Shown: positions 1 through 11,206 of the stretch, piece by piece
How the letters are laid out: every line of letters starts with the position of its first letter
How positions within the stretch are numbered: position 1 is the first letter of the stretch
Assembly (NCBI GenBank): GCA_029204225.1
Contig: CM055102.1
Span: 20,767,192-20,831,191, forward strand
Length of the DNA stretch: 64,000 nt
Reading direction: 5' to 3'
From: Diphasiastrum complanatum
Lineage: Eukaryota > Streptophyta > Lycopodiopsida > Lycopodiales > Lycopodiaceae
Made by a program: the position numbers and the translations under genes
The notes under the pieces: model-generated
The model's input: the letters and a program-made list of their open reading frames with translations, nothing else
Database searches by the model: none
Told to the model about the DNA's origin: nothing

Positions 1-294
1 CAGGACCTGTGCACACGAGATGGATGTTCTACCTTGAGCGCTTTATGAAAGTTTTGAAGGGCTTTCTGAGACAAAAGGCAAGGCCAGAAGGTAGCATTGC
101 AGAAAGTTTGCTTGTACATGAATCTTTGTTTTATATCACCGAAATAATCTCACAATTGCATCCTACAAGTCCAAAAATGTGGTGTGAAGAAGAAGATGAA
201 CGTGTTAAGGGTGAAGTACCACAAGAAAATGGTGTGCAAAAGAGACTTTCACCTCAATTACAAGAGAAAATTGACACGTTCATATTATATAATT
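1..294 (+). pseudogene. CACTA (En/Spm-type) transposase C-terminal fragment, DUF4218 region
   Basis: The frame from base 3 reads GPVHTRWMFYLERFMK and then RQKARPEGSIAES, the conserved core of the DUF4218 region that follows the TNP2 transposase domain in plant CACTA elements. The motif around HTRWM..LERFMK..KGF is shared with two minus-strand copies in this window (50189-50510 and 53873-54166), which supports the assignment. The fragment enters from the left edge and has no visible start. It is cut at about 294 by the LTR of a copia element, after which the frame is lost. The product would have belonged to the transposase that moves CACTA elements by cut and paste in the nucleus. No function is expected from this piece. 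Confidence 0.8.
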
Positions 295-461
295 TGACAA
301 AATTTTTAGAATTCACACGTGTGGGGAATGTCCACACGTATGATTGATCTTGATTAAGCTTTGTGATTAGCACAGTGACCTGATTCTAGATTGTTTAGCA
401 AGATCTAGTTAAGAAGAAATGGCTTAACCACAATCTAGCATGCTAAGCATCAAATTATGAT
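295..461 (-). repeat. 3' LTR remnant of R1
   Basis: About 167 bp matching 3555-3721 with few differences; it starts TGACAAAATTT. Homology stops abruptly at about 461, where RNase H coding sequence begins without a polypurine tract. It contains the palindrome CACACGTGTG at 314-323. Confidence 0.75.
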
Positions 462-2010
462 TTAGTTCCACTATTAACCTCTTGATCCAAAGCACTTCCT
501 TTGTTGTTGTAGTGAGTGCTTTGTACTCAGCTTCGCATGATGAGAGTGATACAGTATCTTGCTTTTTGGAAACCCAAGATATCAAGTTTCCTCCAAGATA
601 TATGACATAAGCACTTGTAGATTTTTGATCTGCTCTATCACTTCAAAATCCGAGTCAAAATAACCAATAATAGAAAGATCTTCACTTTTATACAATAAAC
701 CAAAATCAGAAGTTGAAGATATATATCTAAGCACTCTCTTGGCCATTTTCCAATGATAGATAGTGGGATTTTGCATACCCTGGATCAACTTATGAACACT
801 AAAGCTTATGTCAGGTCTAGTTATTATGAGCCAAATTAAGGAACCTATAAGACTTCTAAAAAGTGTGATGTCCTCGAAGGATCTTTCATCACCTTTGTTA
901 GAATCCTTTACATTTTGCTCCATAGGTGTTTCTATACTTTTACAATTCAACATATTGAACTTCTTTAACATTGAAAGAGCATACTTGGATTGACATAAAA
1001 AGCTTTATCTTTAAGAAAGTCAATCTCTAAACCTAGAATATAGTGAACTTTTCCAAGATTGCACTTTTCCAAGTGCAATCTTGGTTTCCTCAACTAACTT
1101 GGTACTACTTCCTGTCAGAATGATATCATCAACATAAATGAGAAGAATGACAATATTTTTATCAAAAAACTTGACATATAAAGAAGGATTATAGTTACTA
1201 AGATTAAATCCTAGTGACTCAAGAAAGGTGTTAAGTTGAGAATACCATGACCTTGGAGCTTGCTTCAATCCACATAAACTTTTGAAGAGCAAGCAAAAAA
1301 TTTTTTTTATCATGGATGAACCCAATAGGCTGATCCATATAAATCTCTTCTTCTAGATACCCATTTAGAAATGCATTAGAGACATCTAGTTGAAGAACTT
1401 GCCAATTGAAAAAACAAGCGAGAGAAATTATGATTCTAATTGATACCATCTTTGCAACTGGGGCAAAGGTCTCCACATAATCAAGTCCATAAACTTAAGC
1501 AAAACCTTTAGCACAAAGCCTAGCCTTGTACTTGTTAATTGTGCCATCTTGATTATACTTGACTCGAAAAACCCACTTGCAACCAATGATGTGCTTGTTG
1601 GATGGAAGATCCACAAGCTCCCATGTCTTATTGGCCATCAAAGCTTCATATTCCTCCTTCATGGCAAGGTACCATTCCTTCGAGTTGAGTGCATCATATA
1701 CATCCTTCGGCTCCTCATGAGAAATAAAATAGGCATAATTAGTGGAGTTGATTTCCACTTGCTTGCCTCTATCTTTATAGGTAAGCCTTCTAGGCTCGGA
1801 TCTTTCTCTTTGAGATCTCCTTGGTGAAAAGATTCGAGGTGACTCCTCCTCAAATCTCGGCCCCATCTCTCCATGATAATCTTCAAGGGTGATGATTGGA
1901 GTATCTTTATGAGAATCTTTGAACTCGGCCTTCTCAAGAATGTATTTTTGATCTTCATGGAATGTAACATCTCTACTCTCAATTGTAGTTGAGGTAGAGG
2001 GAACATATAT
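462..2010 (-). pseudogene. copia pol remnant of R1: reverse transcriptase and RNase H
   Basis: Read on the minus strand, it begins with the integrase C-terminal linker, followed by the RT start (KEWYLAMKEEYEALM, IGCKWVFRVKYNQDG, KARLCAKGF), then [36 protein letters not shown] and the catalytic LIYVDDIILTGSS. After this come the SLIGSLIWL and ISFSVHK RT-end motifs and the start of RNase H. These domains would make cDNA from element RNA in cytoplasmic particles. The catalytic YVDD is intact, but the frame is broken: a TAA near 2011, a stop near 1495 at a site that is usually glutamine, a frameshift near 1240-1325 in the FKSLCGLK region, and further stops near 1000. RNase H is truncated at about 462. 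Confidence 0.85.
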
Positions 2011-2709
2011 TTAGTAAGCTTTCTTGTTGGATGCATATCCAACCATGATCCCTTTAATAGAATTAGGATCATCTCTTTTCCTTGTTTCCAAGGGCACATT
2101 AACAAAGCAAGCACAACCAAAAACTCTAAGGTGATCTAGCTTAGGTCTCTTCTTAAACAAGACTTCAAAAGGTGATTTTCCAGTAAGTGCATTGTGAGGT
2201 AATCTATTGCACAAATAGCTTGCACAATCTATAGCTTCACCCCAATAATCAATAGGCAAAGAAGCTGCTACTCGAATTGCTTTAGCACATTCACATAAAG
2301 ATTTGTTTCTTCTCTCAGCTACTCCAGTCAGTATGACTTGAACTAGCTCATCTTGGTTGATGGTAACACCAACACAGGAAAGCTCTCTATGTAAATCTTT
2401 AACTCTCAGAACATAGTTAGATGCACTCTCTTCACTTCTTTGGAAACTTTGAAAAATCTGATTCTTAAGTGTGAGTATTCTAGAAGTATTCTTTGCTTCA
2501 TAGATGGTCTTTAGTGCATCCCAAGCTTCTTTGGCTGTAGTGCAACATCCTATCTCTCTCAAAATTTCATTAGATACATTCATCTTAATGAAATGTAGAG
2601 CCATTCTAGCTCTCTTCTTATATATAGGAATTTCAACCTGTGCTTGAGGCTCCTCCTCAACACCAAGCACAATATCCATAACATCCTGGAGTATCAAAAC
2701 AGACTCCAT
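2011..2709 (-). pseudogene. copia gag-integrase chimeric frame of R1
   Basis: This open frame of 232 residues starts at a real ATG (2707-2709). Residues 1 to about 125 are copia Gag (MNVSNEILREIG, KEAWDALKTIYEAKNTSR, NYVLRVKDLHREL, LVQVILTG). It then switches directly to the end of the integrase core (GVAERRNKSLCECAKAIR) and the integrase C-terminal part (YLCNRLPHNALTGKSPFE, HLRVFGCACFVN, GIMVGYASNKKAY). The Gag zinc knuckle, the protease and most of integrase, including both catalytic aspartates, are missing. The join keeps frame, so it is a clean deletion rather than two insertions. The intact frame is probably chance or recent; no active enzyme is possible. Confidence 0.85.
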
Positions 2710-3542
2710 TCTTAAGTTTCAAATTGAGTAATTAGAAGTGTTTAGTCTTTCATTGGCTTCTAGAAGATATCCTCCCTGAGATTTTATTATAATGAAGACT
2801 TCTTAGTTATTGGATTGAGATATGTTTGAGCTTGTTCCTATCAGACTTAGAGTTGCTGCTCTCTTTCACTATAGGTATTTTCAAGGTTGAACTACCTTCC
2901 TATGTGAAACACTTGCAACTATATTTGAGATGAATCTCAAATATTCCACAAGACAAGTTATCTAGATCAGACACAAAAAGTGGTTTGAGACACTTTGGGT
3001 TTGAATCCTACTTTTGGCACGTGTGAAATGCTTCAAAAGAAAACACTATTGACACTAAGAAGGCTCAAAGGGTGTTCAAATACTTCAAACACAGTCTTGA
3101 TCTACAGTTTCTTGTGTTGGATGCTCAAAACAATGGATTCAGAACAAAGTATAATTGAATCAAATCAAAATGCTGTCACTTGGATTTTGGACCTATCCCT
3201 ATCCTCTTTAAGAGCTTATAACTCTTGCTAGACACATCACATTGATTTGGTTTCAATTTCTATGGAAAGTACATATCATAAGCTTTTCATTAAATTATAG
3301 CACTGCTATCTTTGGATCTATAAACAAGGAGAACAAAGGGACTGTAAATCTCTGATATTCACACGTGCGGAATTCCATACTTCCATACTACCTCTTTTCA
3401 GGTCTGAAAATTTAGTTCCAATCCGATTTGGTCCACATACACTTCAGAGAAAGGTGAGGAAAAGTGCAAAACTACTTTTTTGCTTGATTTAGCTCTCAGT
3501 TTCTTGTACAATCAGAGATGTTAGCATGCATAGCTTAATTTG
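2710..3542 (-). other. 5' leader of R1 between primer-binding site and gag
   Basis: About 830 bp lie between the primer-binding-site-like sequence and the gag ATG. I see no coding frame I can support here. A long leader is also seen in the copia at the right end of the window. Confidence 0.5.
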
Positions 3543-3554
3543 GCTGTGACACCA
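3543..3554 (-). promoter_or_regulatory. Primer-binding-site-like sequence of R1
   Basis: The plus strand reads gctgtgacacca directly before the LTR start. Its reverse complement differs at two positions from the initiator-Met-tRNA primer site TGGTATCAGAGC used by other copia elements in this window. Confidence 0.6.
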
Positions 3555-3994
3555 TGACAAAATTTCCAGAATTCACACGTGTGGGGAATGTCCACAAGTA
3601 TGATTGATCTTGATTAAGCTTTGTGATTAGCACAATAACTTGATTCTAGATTGTTTAGCAAGATCTAGTTCAGAAGAAATGGCTTAACCACAATCTAGCA
3701 TGCTAAGCATCAAATTATGATAGCAATGAATCAAAGAATGAACAAAAGTACAAGATTTTAGTGTATTAGCATTAGCTTCAACACGAGTTAGAGAGAGAAA
3801 GCTAGAGAGATAACAAGCAAAATAGTTTAGATCCAAAATGGCATGAGGTAGCTACAAAACTTTGGTTCTTCATCATTGACTGTGAGGAGAGCTACACATA
3901 TTTATGGAGTTTGAGGTAGCTCGAAATAGAACCACATCTATCCATTCCAAAATGACAACTAAAGTGACATCTAGAGTCTATGTGACATTTGTCA
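3555..3994 (-). repeat. 5' LTR of R1
   Basis: About 440 bp with ends TGACAAA...TTTGTCA. The first 167 bp match the truncated LTR at 295-461. It contains CACACGTGTG at 3574-3583. Confidence 0.65.
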
Positions 3995-4317
3995 CTTGCC
4001 ATGCATGAAATTCTACCAACTTTTTACAAGTGTACTAGTTCTAACTAACAAAGTACAAATCATCATGCATGTGTCCATTACACTTTGTGCATGCCTTGCA
4101 TGTCACTATGGATCACTTACAATTAATGCATGTGAATTGCCACGAGTTTCTACAAGCATGAATTTGCCGATTCTATGTCTACAAACTATATGCAAGTTGT
4201 ATTCTTCAAACTAGACATTCATAACCATGTAGCTCGAGTTCTATGTAGGCCAAAAAAATTGAAACAACACAAACTCACCGGTAAACTCACTCAAAGCTTA
4301 AGTGCAAATGTGCAATT
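3995..4317. other. Spacer between R1 and R2
   Basis: About 320 bp, AT-rich, with several ATGCATG-like stretches (for example near 4066-4132). I see no gene. Its last five bases (CAATT) are the left copy of the target-site duplication of the next element. Confidence 0.6.
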
Positions 4318-5082
4318 TGTCAGAAATGGTGAACTCCTGCAACTTTGTCGCAGCACAAACAAGACACAAGGTTGAATGAGAACAATTCACGACAGTCAAC
4401 GTGTCTTTGACTCGAAGCACGAATGATTCACGAATCAATCGCGAATCGTAAACACACCTCCAGGACCGCAAAGCGCAAAATGGACGCAAAACGAAAAGAA
4501 TGAAAACACATGAAGAAAGATCTTACGCGCTGCCAGCTGGCAGCTCAACGGGCTTCATGCCCAGCTGAAATGAATAGCAACGACAAAGACTAACTAACTA
4601 GTTGATTAGCATTAACTAGTCTTGTGATTCTACGTTTAGCTATCTTGTAAACTCCACACAGTAAAGGTATAAACAATCCTCTCTGGATCATAATTGTGTG
4701 AAGAGAGATAGTGAATACAGAGATCTGTAAGAAACAGAGAGAGACGTAGCGAATAGAGTATGAAAGCAGAATATCATAGCTGTGCATGAAAGTCTGCCAA
4801 CGAGCAGAACATAGCGAAAGAGCAGAGAGTCATTCCGCCAACAAGCGAGACACTGACGATTTTGCTCTAAAACCAAACTAAGAGTATAGTCGCTCTATAT
4901 CGTGTATCTCTTGGCCTTTTGTTGTGTCTATTGATTGCTGGAATAAAATATGTTCTGTGATGCGTAGTCAAGTGTCTGGGATCCCATAAAAGCTTTTGCA
5001 CAAAAAGAAAATTCAAAGACAGAAAATTGTTTGCGAATTAGAAGAGAGGACAAACACGAAACAAAAAAAAACTTCCGCGACA
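4318..5082 (+). repeat. 5' LTR of R2
   Basis: 765 bp, TGTCAGAAATGG...GACA. It matches 9096-9763 along its length but keeps about 100 bp (around 4880-4980) that the right LTR has lost. Confidence 0.95.
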
Positions 5083-5094
5083 TGGTATCAGAGC
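5083..5094 (+). promoter_or_regulatory. Primer-binding site of R2 (initiator Met tRNA type)
   Basis: TGGTATCAGAGC directly abuts the LTR end. This is the standard plant copia primer site, complementary to the 3' end of initiator methionine tRNA. Confidence 0.95.
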
Positions 5095-5145
5095 ATATAG
5101 ATTATCACTACTGATATCCCAGCAGTGATTCTTCCAAACAACACA

Positions 5146-5976
5146 ATGGCTATGACAATCCAGACCAGAGTAGCAATCAGTATTGATGGTGCAAATTACA
5201 GAATCTGAAAATTCAAAATCAAAATACTCTTGAAGGACGAAGGCATCTGGTCGGTGACCGAGCTGTCAGAGGTGCAGCCTCCAGAGGGAGACCCGAGGAG
5301 AGTTGAATGGATCAGAAAGGATGAGCGCGCAATGGCGATCATCGTTTCGTTCATAAATGAAGATCTACTCATGCAGATTGAAGACTGCGAAAGCAGCCAT
5401 GCAACGTGGGAAAGATTAAAGCAGAAGTATGAAGTGAGGACTGCAGCTTCAGTCATGCACCTTCACAATCAGTTGCAATCCATACGGTGGGATGGCAACC
5501 AATTAGATTAGCACATTGAGAAGATCAGAATGATCTTCGCTCAACTCGCTGCATCAAGACAGGAGCACCAGGTCCCAGCACTACAGCAGATGATGTACTT
5601 CATGAAATGTCCACCGACGTCCTATCAGCCGCTACGAGTGCTCATACTGAGTCTACCAGATATGACATTCGACAAAGCAGTCAGTCTTGTCGTCGATGAG
5701 AGACTGATGAGAGACAAAGGAGAGGGAAGCAGTGATCAAGAGAAGGCTCTCTTCACAAAAGAAAGGAAGAATGCTGGTTCAATCCAGCAATACCTTGCAT
5801 GCACTACAAGAAGAAAGGGCATTCTGCATACGACTACAGATTCAACCCAAAAAGAAAAAACAAAGTTGAAAAGACAAACATTGCAAAGTCATCAAGGGAT
5901 GCTAAAAGAGGTTATGAAGCTTTCACGATACTCTACGAAGCTTCGACAAGCTACTCTGGACACAACTACGATGTAG
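5146..5976 (+). pseudogene. copia gag of R2, broken
   Basis: The frame starts at ATG 5146 with a typical copia Gag N-terminus. The Trp expected in the YxIWKFK motif is TGA at 5206; the copia at the right end of the window keeps it as YNIWKFK. Downstream come ATWERLKQKYEVRT and the LHNQLQSIRW segment, a TAG at 5509, and then a frameshift near 5790, after which the zinc-knuckle region continues in another frame. In the knuckle (C..Y....GH....Y, near 5795-5845) the second and last Cys are Tyr, each one transition away. Gag would form the virus-like particle; this copy could not. Confidence 0.85.
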
Positions 5977-7300
5977 TCATCGATTCAGGAGCAAAATCTC
6001 ACATAACCTGCAACAAGAAGATCTTGATCAACTTTTGCGAACTCGAAAATGACAGAGCAGTGATTCTAGGCGATGAAAGCAGACACGATGTCAAATGCAT
6101 CGGCTCTCTACAGCTACGAACATTGTCAGGCCAAGCAGAGCTGCCAGGAGCACTCTATGTGCCCTCACTTAGAAAGGATCTGCTATCTGTCTCCAAGATG
6201 GCAGATTTAGGCATTCGAGTTTTGTTCGATGGCAACACTTGTTGTATGATCGAGAAAATGACAAACAAGTTGCTGACGGTCGGATGCAGAGAAGAAAATC
6301 TCTACCAGGCCAAAATAATCAGCAACTCTGAAAGCATATTAAATGCTTCAAAAAATGAAGATCAGCTCTGGCATAGAAGAATGTATCATCTGAACATGCG
6401 GATCCTGTATGACATGAGCAGAAAGGACATTGCCACAAGTCTCAAGATTTCAAGACCAGAGACTGAGTTTTGCGAAGTTTGTCAGAAAGGCAAGCAACAT
6501 CGGAATCTATTCACACACAAAGGAAGAAGAGCCAAAGAAGTTCTTGAGCTCGTCCACTCTAATGTGTGTGAACCGATGTAAATAGGTTCGCTCTCAAGTT
6601 TGAGATATTTTCTAACGTTCATAGATGATTACATCCGAATGACCACGATCTACTACTCGAAGAAGAAATCCGAAGTATTTGATTCTTTCAAGAAGTTCGT
6701 GGCATTCGCAGAGCGACACACCTCGAAAAAGATACACATCCTTATATTTGACAATGGAGGTGAATACAAAAGCATAGAATTCTGAAGATTCTACAAAGAA
6801 CAGGGGATCGAACACCATCCCAATTCTGCATACACACCAGAATACAACGGTGCGGCAGAAAGAAAAAACAGAATGCTAGTTGAAGGAGCCAGATGCATGA
6901 TGGCACAGGCTCAATTGTCAGGTCAATTCTGGACCGAGGCAATAGCTGCAGCTGTACACTTGTAGAACAGATCTACAATGACAATGCTGGAGAACAAAAC
7001 ACCATACGAAATGTGAACATGCAGAAAGCCTGATCTGTCATACATACAAGTGTTTGGATGTGCAACATACAAGCACATTCCAAAGGAAAAGAGAAGAAAG
7101 CTTGATGACAAATCCGAGCAAACAATCATGGTCGGCTACTTGAACGGAACACATGTGTACAGACTCTATGGTCCAACCACGAAGAAGGTTGTTTCAAGCA
7201 GAGATGTGAAGTTCAACGAGTCCACATTCCCTGGACTGAAAGATGAAAGAGGCCATGAGATCTTCACACTGCTGCCTATTCAAAAGGGAGATTGAGGACA
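5795..7300 (+). pseudogene. copia protease and integrase of R2, broken
   Basis: The protease active site reads VVIDSGAKSHIT near 5972-6010. The pre-integrase zinc region follows (LWHRRMYHLN, then CEVCQKG), then the integrase core with the three acidic residues in TFIDDYIR, FDNGGEYKS and YNGAAERKN. The C-terminal part has VFGCATYKHI and TIMVGYLNG. In-frame stops occur near 6579, 6783, 6963 and 7012. Protease would cut Gag-Pol and integrase would insert the cDNA in the nucleus; the catalytic residues survive but no full protein can be made. Confidence 0.88.
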
Positions 7301-7555
7301 TACATCAAATCAGAATGTAGAGCCCAGACTCCAAAGCAGCAGGAAGCAGAGGATCGACTGCACGAACAAGAAATGTTTGAGCAGCGACGAAACGAACCTC
7401 GAAGGTCAACAAGACAAAAAAGACCTCCAGATCGCTATTTTGACAATCTTCAATGGAGTGAAGACACGTAGTTCGAGTACTACAGCTTCACAGATGAGCC
7501 AACAACATACCAAGAAGCTATCTAGAGTTCAGAGGGAGAATTCTAGAAGTAGGCA

Positions 7556-9080
7556 ATGGCAGAGGAGATCGAGTCGATGAGGCAAAACGAGGCAGGGACA
7601 TTAGAGCCACTGTCAGAAAACAGAAAAATAGTCGACTGCAAGTGGGTGTACAAGAAAAAGCTAAAGTCAGATGGCACTATTGGCCGCTACAAGCCAAGGC
7701 TTGTTTCAAAGGGCTACACGCAGAGATATGGTGTCGACTATTCCGACACATATTCGTCCGGTGAAGATGACAAGCATAAGGCTACTCCTTGCATACGCCA
7801 CATAGTACAATCTGGAAATTCACCAGATTGACATGAAAACTGTCTTTCTCCACGGACATCTAGAGGATAAAATCTTCATGAAGCAACCTGAAGGCTATGA
7901 AGACCCTGACAACAGACAATATGTCTGTCGATTGCAGAGATGCATCTACGGTCTAAAATAGGCATCATGGGCCTGGTACAAAAAGCTTGATGATCTTCTG
8001 AAGTCTCTAGACTTCAACCTACTCAACTAGACTATAATGTCTACATCAAAAGAGTAGGAAAGGTTTTTGTGATACTGACCATTTTCGTGGATGATTCGCT
8101 GATGATAGAAAATTCCTTGATGCTGATCAAAGACACGAAGAGTCAAATTTATGAAAGCTACGAAATCATAGATCTTGGAGAAGCAACAAAATACCTAGGG
8201 CTGGAGATCAGAAGAGATTGAACAAATGGCGAAATACACTTGAGTCAGTCAGAATATGTCAAAAATGTGCTGAAGCAGTACCACATGATGGACTGTACAG
8301 AAAAAGCCACACCAATGATAGCTGGAGCCAAGCTCACGAAACGAGATTGCCCAAAAATAGAAGAGGAGGAAGAACAAAAAATGGCAGGTATATCCTACCA
8401 GAACTTAATCGGGAGTCTGATGTACTTGACACTAGGTACCAGACCGGATCTAGCCTTCTCTGTTTACGCATTGAGCAAATTCTGTTCCAATCTTGGTCTA
8501 GCACATTGGCAAATAGCCAAACGAATCCTACAATATCTGAAGGGTACCCAAAATATTGGATTAACCTACAGAGCTAGAAACGAGAAGAAAGGATTCGAAC
8601 TGCATCACTACAATGATGCGAGCTGGGCGAGCTGGGCGAGCTACAAGGATGACAACAAGTCTAATACTGGACGATGTACAATAGCATGCGAAGCTGCAAT
8701 CAACTGGATATGCAAAAAGCAAACCCTGGTAGCTCAATCATCTTGCGAAGCTGAGTATGTCATAGCCTCGAAAGTGGCGAATGAGATAGTGTGGCTGCGG
8801 ATGATGTTGGAGACAATCAGGATACCATAAGAGGGGCCAAGCACGATGATGATGGACTCCCAGAGTGCCATCTATCTGTCCTAGGATCCTGTCTTCCATT
8901 CAAAGATGAAGCACATTCCTCTGAAGTACCATCACATTTGAGATTTGATCTCGTAAGGAGAGCTCCAAGTCTAGTTCATAAAATCAGAAAGTATGATTGC
9001 AGATTTCCTCATGAAATCGCTCGACAAGCCACTCTTTACCAAGCAAAGAGAGGCAATTGGATTGAACGAACAAAGCTGCA
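7556..9080 (+). pseudogene. copia reverse transcriptase and RNase H of R2, broken
   Basis: The RT begins with EIESMRQNEAGT and DCKWVYKKKLKSDGTIGRYK. It breaks near 7750-7835, continues in another frame with HGHLEDKIFMKQPEGYED and GLK-stop-ASWAWY (a Gln codon turned to TAG near 7960), and has FVDD in place of the catalytic YVDD near 8090. The SLMYLTLGTRPDLAFSVYAL and HWQIAKRILQYLKGT motifs mark the end of RT. RNase H follows, with CKKQTLVAQSSCEAEYV and EIVWLRMML. A duplicated SWASWASY near 8620-8640 is a small tandem insertion. Several stops and at least two frameshifts inactivate it. Confidence 0.88.
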
Positions 9081-9095
9081 AGGTTCAAGAAGGAG
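9079..9095 (+). other. Polypurine tract of R2
   Basis: The purine-rich stretch ending AAGAAGGAG lies immediately before the 3' LTR, where plus-strand DNA synthesis would start. Confidence 0.8.
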
Positions 9096-9763
9096 TGTCA
9101 GAAATGGTGAACTCTTGCAACTTTGTCGCAGCACGAACAAGACACAAATGTCGAACGAGAACAATTCGCAATAGTCAACGTGTCTCGAAGCACGAACGAT
9201 TTGCGAATCAATCGCAAATCGTAAACACACCTCCAGGACCGCAAAGCGCAAAATGGATGCAAAACAAAAAGAACAAAAACAAACGAAGAAAAATCTTACG
9301 CGCTGCTAGTTGGCAGCTCAACGGGCTTCATGCCCAGCTGAAATGAATAGCAACGATGGAGACTAACTAGCTAGTTGATTCGCGTTAACTAGTCTTGTGA
9401 TTCTACGTTTAGCTATCTTGTAAACTCCACGCAGTGGAGGTATAAACAATCCTCTCTGGATCATAACTGTGTGAAGAGAGATAGTGAATACAGAGATCTG
9501 TAAGAAACAGAGAGAGACAAAACGAATAGAGTAATAACGCAAAATACCATAGTTGTGCATGAAAGTCTGCCAACGAGCAGAACACAACGAAAGTGCAGAG
9601 AGTCATTTTGCCAATGAGTGAGACACTGACGATCTCGCTTTAAAACCAAACTAAGAATTTGGGATCTTGTAAAAGCTTTCGCACAAAAAAAAAATTTAAA
9701 GATAGAAAATTGTTCGCAAATCAGAAGAGAGGATGAACACAAAACAAAAAAAGCTTCGTGACA
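9096..9763 (+). repeat. 3' LTR of R2
   Basis: 668 bp, TGTCAGAAATGG...GACA. It lacks about 100 bp present in the 5' LTR; the junction is near 9655. It is followed by the target-site duplication CAATT. Confidence 0.95.
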
Positions 9764-9914
9764 CAATTGCTTGCTCTTTAAACACTTGCTCTCTTTTTTT
9801 TGAATATTTTGTCACATGCACAAGCAATTAAAAAATAACACCATATCACACAATTGAACCATTATTATAAGCAAATTCTTCTAATCCATCTCAAATTCTC
9901 TCATTTTATGCTTG

Positions 9915-9920
<6 letters not shown>

Positions 9921-9965
<45 letters not shown>
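9921..9965. repeat. (CT)n microsatellite
   Basis: About 21 uninterrupted CT units. Confidence 0.98.
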
Positions 9966-9967
<2 letters not shown>

Positions 9968-9986
9968 TTGACAAATCTAACATACA

Positions 9987-10708
9987 TTAATTAGCCAACG
10001 TTTTGTCACCCTCAGCAAGCTCATGAGATGGATCTGAAAGAGGTGTGAGAGGGGTGGCAGCGGTGTGGAGAGGCGTGAGGATGGATTGCTCGAAGGATGG
10101 AATGATAGGAACAAAGGGGAACTCAAGAGTGGTGTCAAGAATGGAGGGAGAGTTTTTAGGTGTGAGTTCAAGGATGTTCATCCAATTGAGGGTGTCGAGA
10201 GATAACTGTGAACCGAGAAGGTTGATATGGAGAAGTGGGGTGAAAATGGAAGAAATACAAGAGGGAGGGAGGACGGAAGAGGCAATAGTGATGGAAGGTA
10301 CAGAAGAAGCAAGAACGGCGGCAGAAGGTGGAGGAATGGGGGCAATAAAAACTGAGATGGTGGACGTAGTGGATGGTTGGGTGGAAGCAGAAGTAGTGGT
10401 TTTAGAAGAAAAAAATGTAGGACGGGGTGGGACGATGCATTATCGGGTGGCAGGAGGGTTGGCTGAAGTGGAGGCAGCACCACACATGCGTTTGTTGTGG
10501 CCAGTGAGTTCGTAGCAGTAGGATATGTAGAGGTAGACACAGTGGAAGGAGTGAAAATATTGGTATGTGAAATAGTGGTGGAAAGTAATTTAGCACGGTT
10601 AAATCCCCCAACCTTCTGTTCAAGGAGTGCAGCAAAGTTGTAGAGAAGGGGCCCGACACCTATTCGGTCGCATGAGTTAGGCTTGATAGCAAGAGAAAGC
10701 TCATTCAT
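9987..10708 (-). pseudogene. Unrecognised Pro/Ser/Leu-rich frame with one probable frameshift
   Basis: On the minus strand an open frame from an ATG at about 10708 reads NELSLAIKPNSCDRIGVG and LEQKVGGFNRAKLL, then becomes Ser/Thr/Pro-rich. Near 10400-10420, at an A/T homopolymer, coding-like sequence seems to pass into another frame, which stays Pro/Ser-rich (IAPIPPPPSAAVLASS) to a stop at 9987 after GDKTLAN. I do not recognise the protein. It sits just inside a diverged LTR-A-like sequence (10820-11206), so it could be a gag relic of that element or a captured gene piece. Low-complexity composition weakens the coding claim. Confidence 0.35.
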
Positions 10709-10819
10709 TAATGACCTGTTTGGTCTCAGATTCGTCAGAATAAGATGATGACATGATGTCAGTGGTTTGGTTAGGTTCTAGATAAGATGTGACAATGACG
10801 AAGATGCCAATCCCTACTT

Positions 10820-11206
10820 TGCAAGATAACATCATGAGAGTGCACCAATGAGTAGTAGAACCCAAAGAGAATTGTGTATAATGATGAAATGAGAGAGAGA
10901 AGAGAGAACATCTCTTTATCCACGAGTTACAAAAATATATAGCAGGTCCAAACCCTACTTTGCCACCTGGCTTTCTCTCCAATATAAAAATCCCTACTAT
11001 TTTGGGACTAGATTAAATGTACCCAAAGTTCAAATTTGAATCTCTCTCAAACTCGACTACCAACTTTCCCACACTTTCAAAAAGTGTTTATTGAATGTAA
11101 TTTAAACTAATATAACTTCAAAAAGTTTATCTCTAAGCTTAAAATGAGTTTTGGCCTCAATTGACAATTTACCAAAATATGACTAAGCTTGTTGAAACCT
11201 CTCACA
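10820..11206 (-). repeat. Diverged, truncated LTR of copia family A
   Basis: It aligns with the LTR at 23152-23807 over its inner two thirds: the GTGCACCAATG.GTAGTAGAACCC block, the CAGGTCCAAACCCTA block and the TTTTGGCCTCAAT block. It ends in ...CTCTCACA, like the family terminus CTTTCACA. The TATA-like block of the other copies is altered here. Clearly older than the other family A copies. Confidence 0.7.

Larger units (their letters stand above)
295..3994 (-). mobile_element. Degenerate Ty1/copia retrotransposon R1
   Basis: This minus-strand element has a truncated 3' LTR (295-461), pol remnants, a gag-integrase chimera, a leader of about 0.8 kb, a primer-binding-site-like stretch (3543-3554) and a 5' LTR (3555-3994). 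The right LTR starts TGACAAA and ends TTTGTCA, a 7-bp inverted terminal repeat. The flanking five bases (TAATT and CTTGC) do not match, so the ends may have been rearranged. A deletion removed the 3' part of the left LTR, the polypurine tract and the end of RNase H. It lies in the CACTA fragment at 1-294. The outer boundary at 3994 rests only on the inverted-repeat argument. Confidence 0.75.
4318..9763 (+). mobile_element. Full-length but inactivated Ty1/copia retrotransposon R2
   Basis: All structural parts are visible: 5' LTR 4318-5082, primer-binding site 5083-5094, gag, protease, integrase, RT and RNase H in copia order, polypurine tract ending at 9095, and 3' LTR 9096-9763. The element is flanked by the 5-bp duplication CAATT (4313-4317 and 9764-9768). 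Every coding domain carries stops or frameshifts, so this copy cannot move by its own proteins. Many lesions look like G-to-A or C-to-T changes: Trp to TGA in gag, Gln to TAG in RT, and two zinc-knuckle Cys to Tyr. Confidence 0.95.

Noticed and set aside
10045-10515. Plus-strand frame rich in Gly/Glu/Arg
   Set aside because: It is the complement of the Pro/Ser-rich minus-strand frame, which has the more coherent protein-like stretch upstream.
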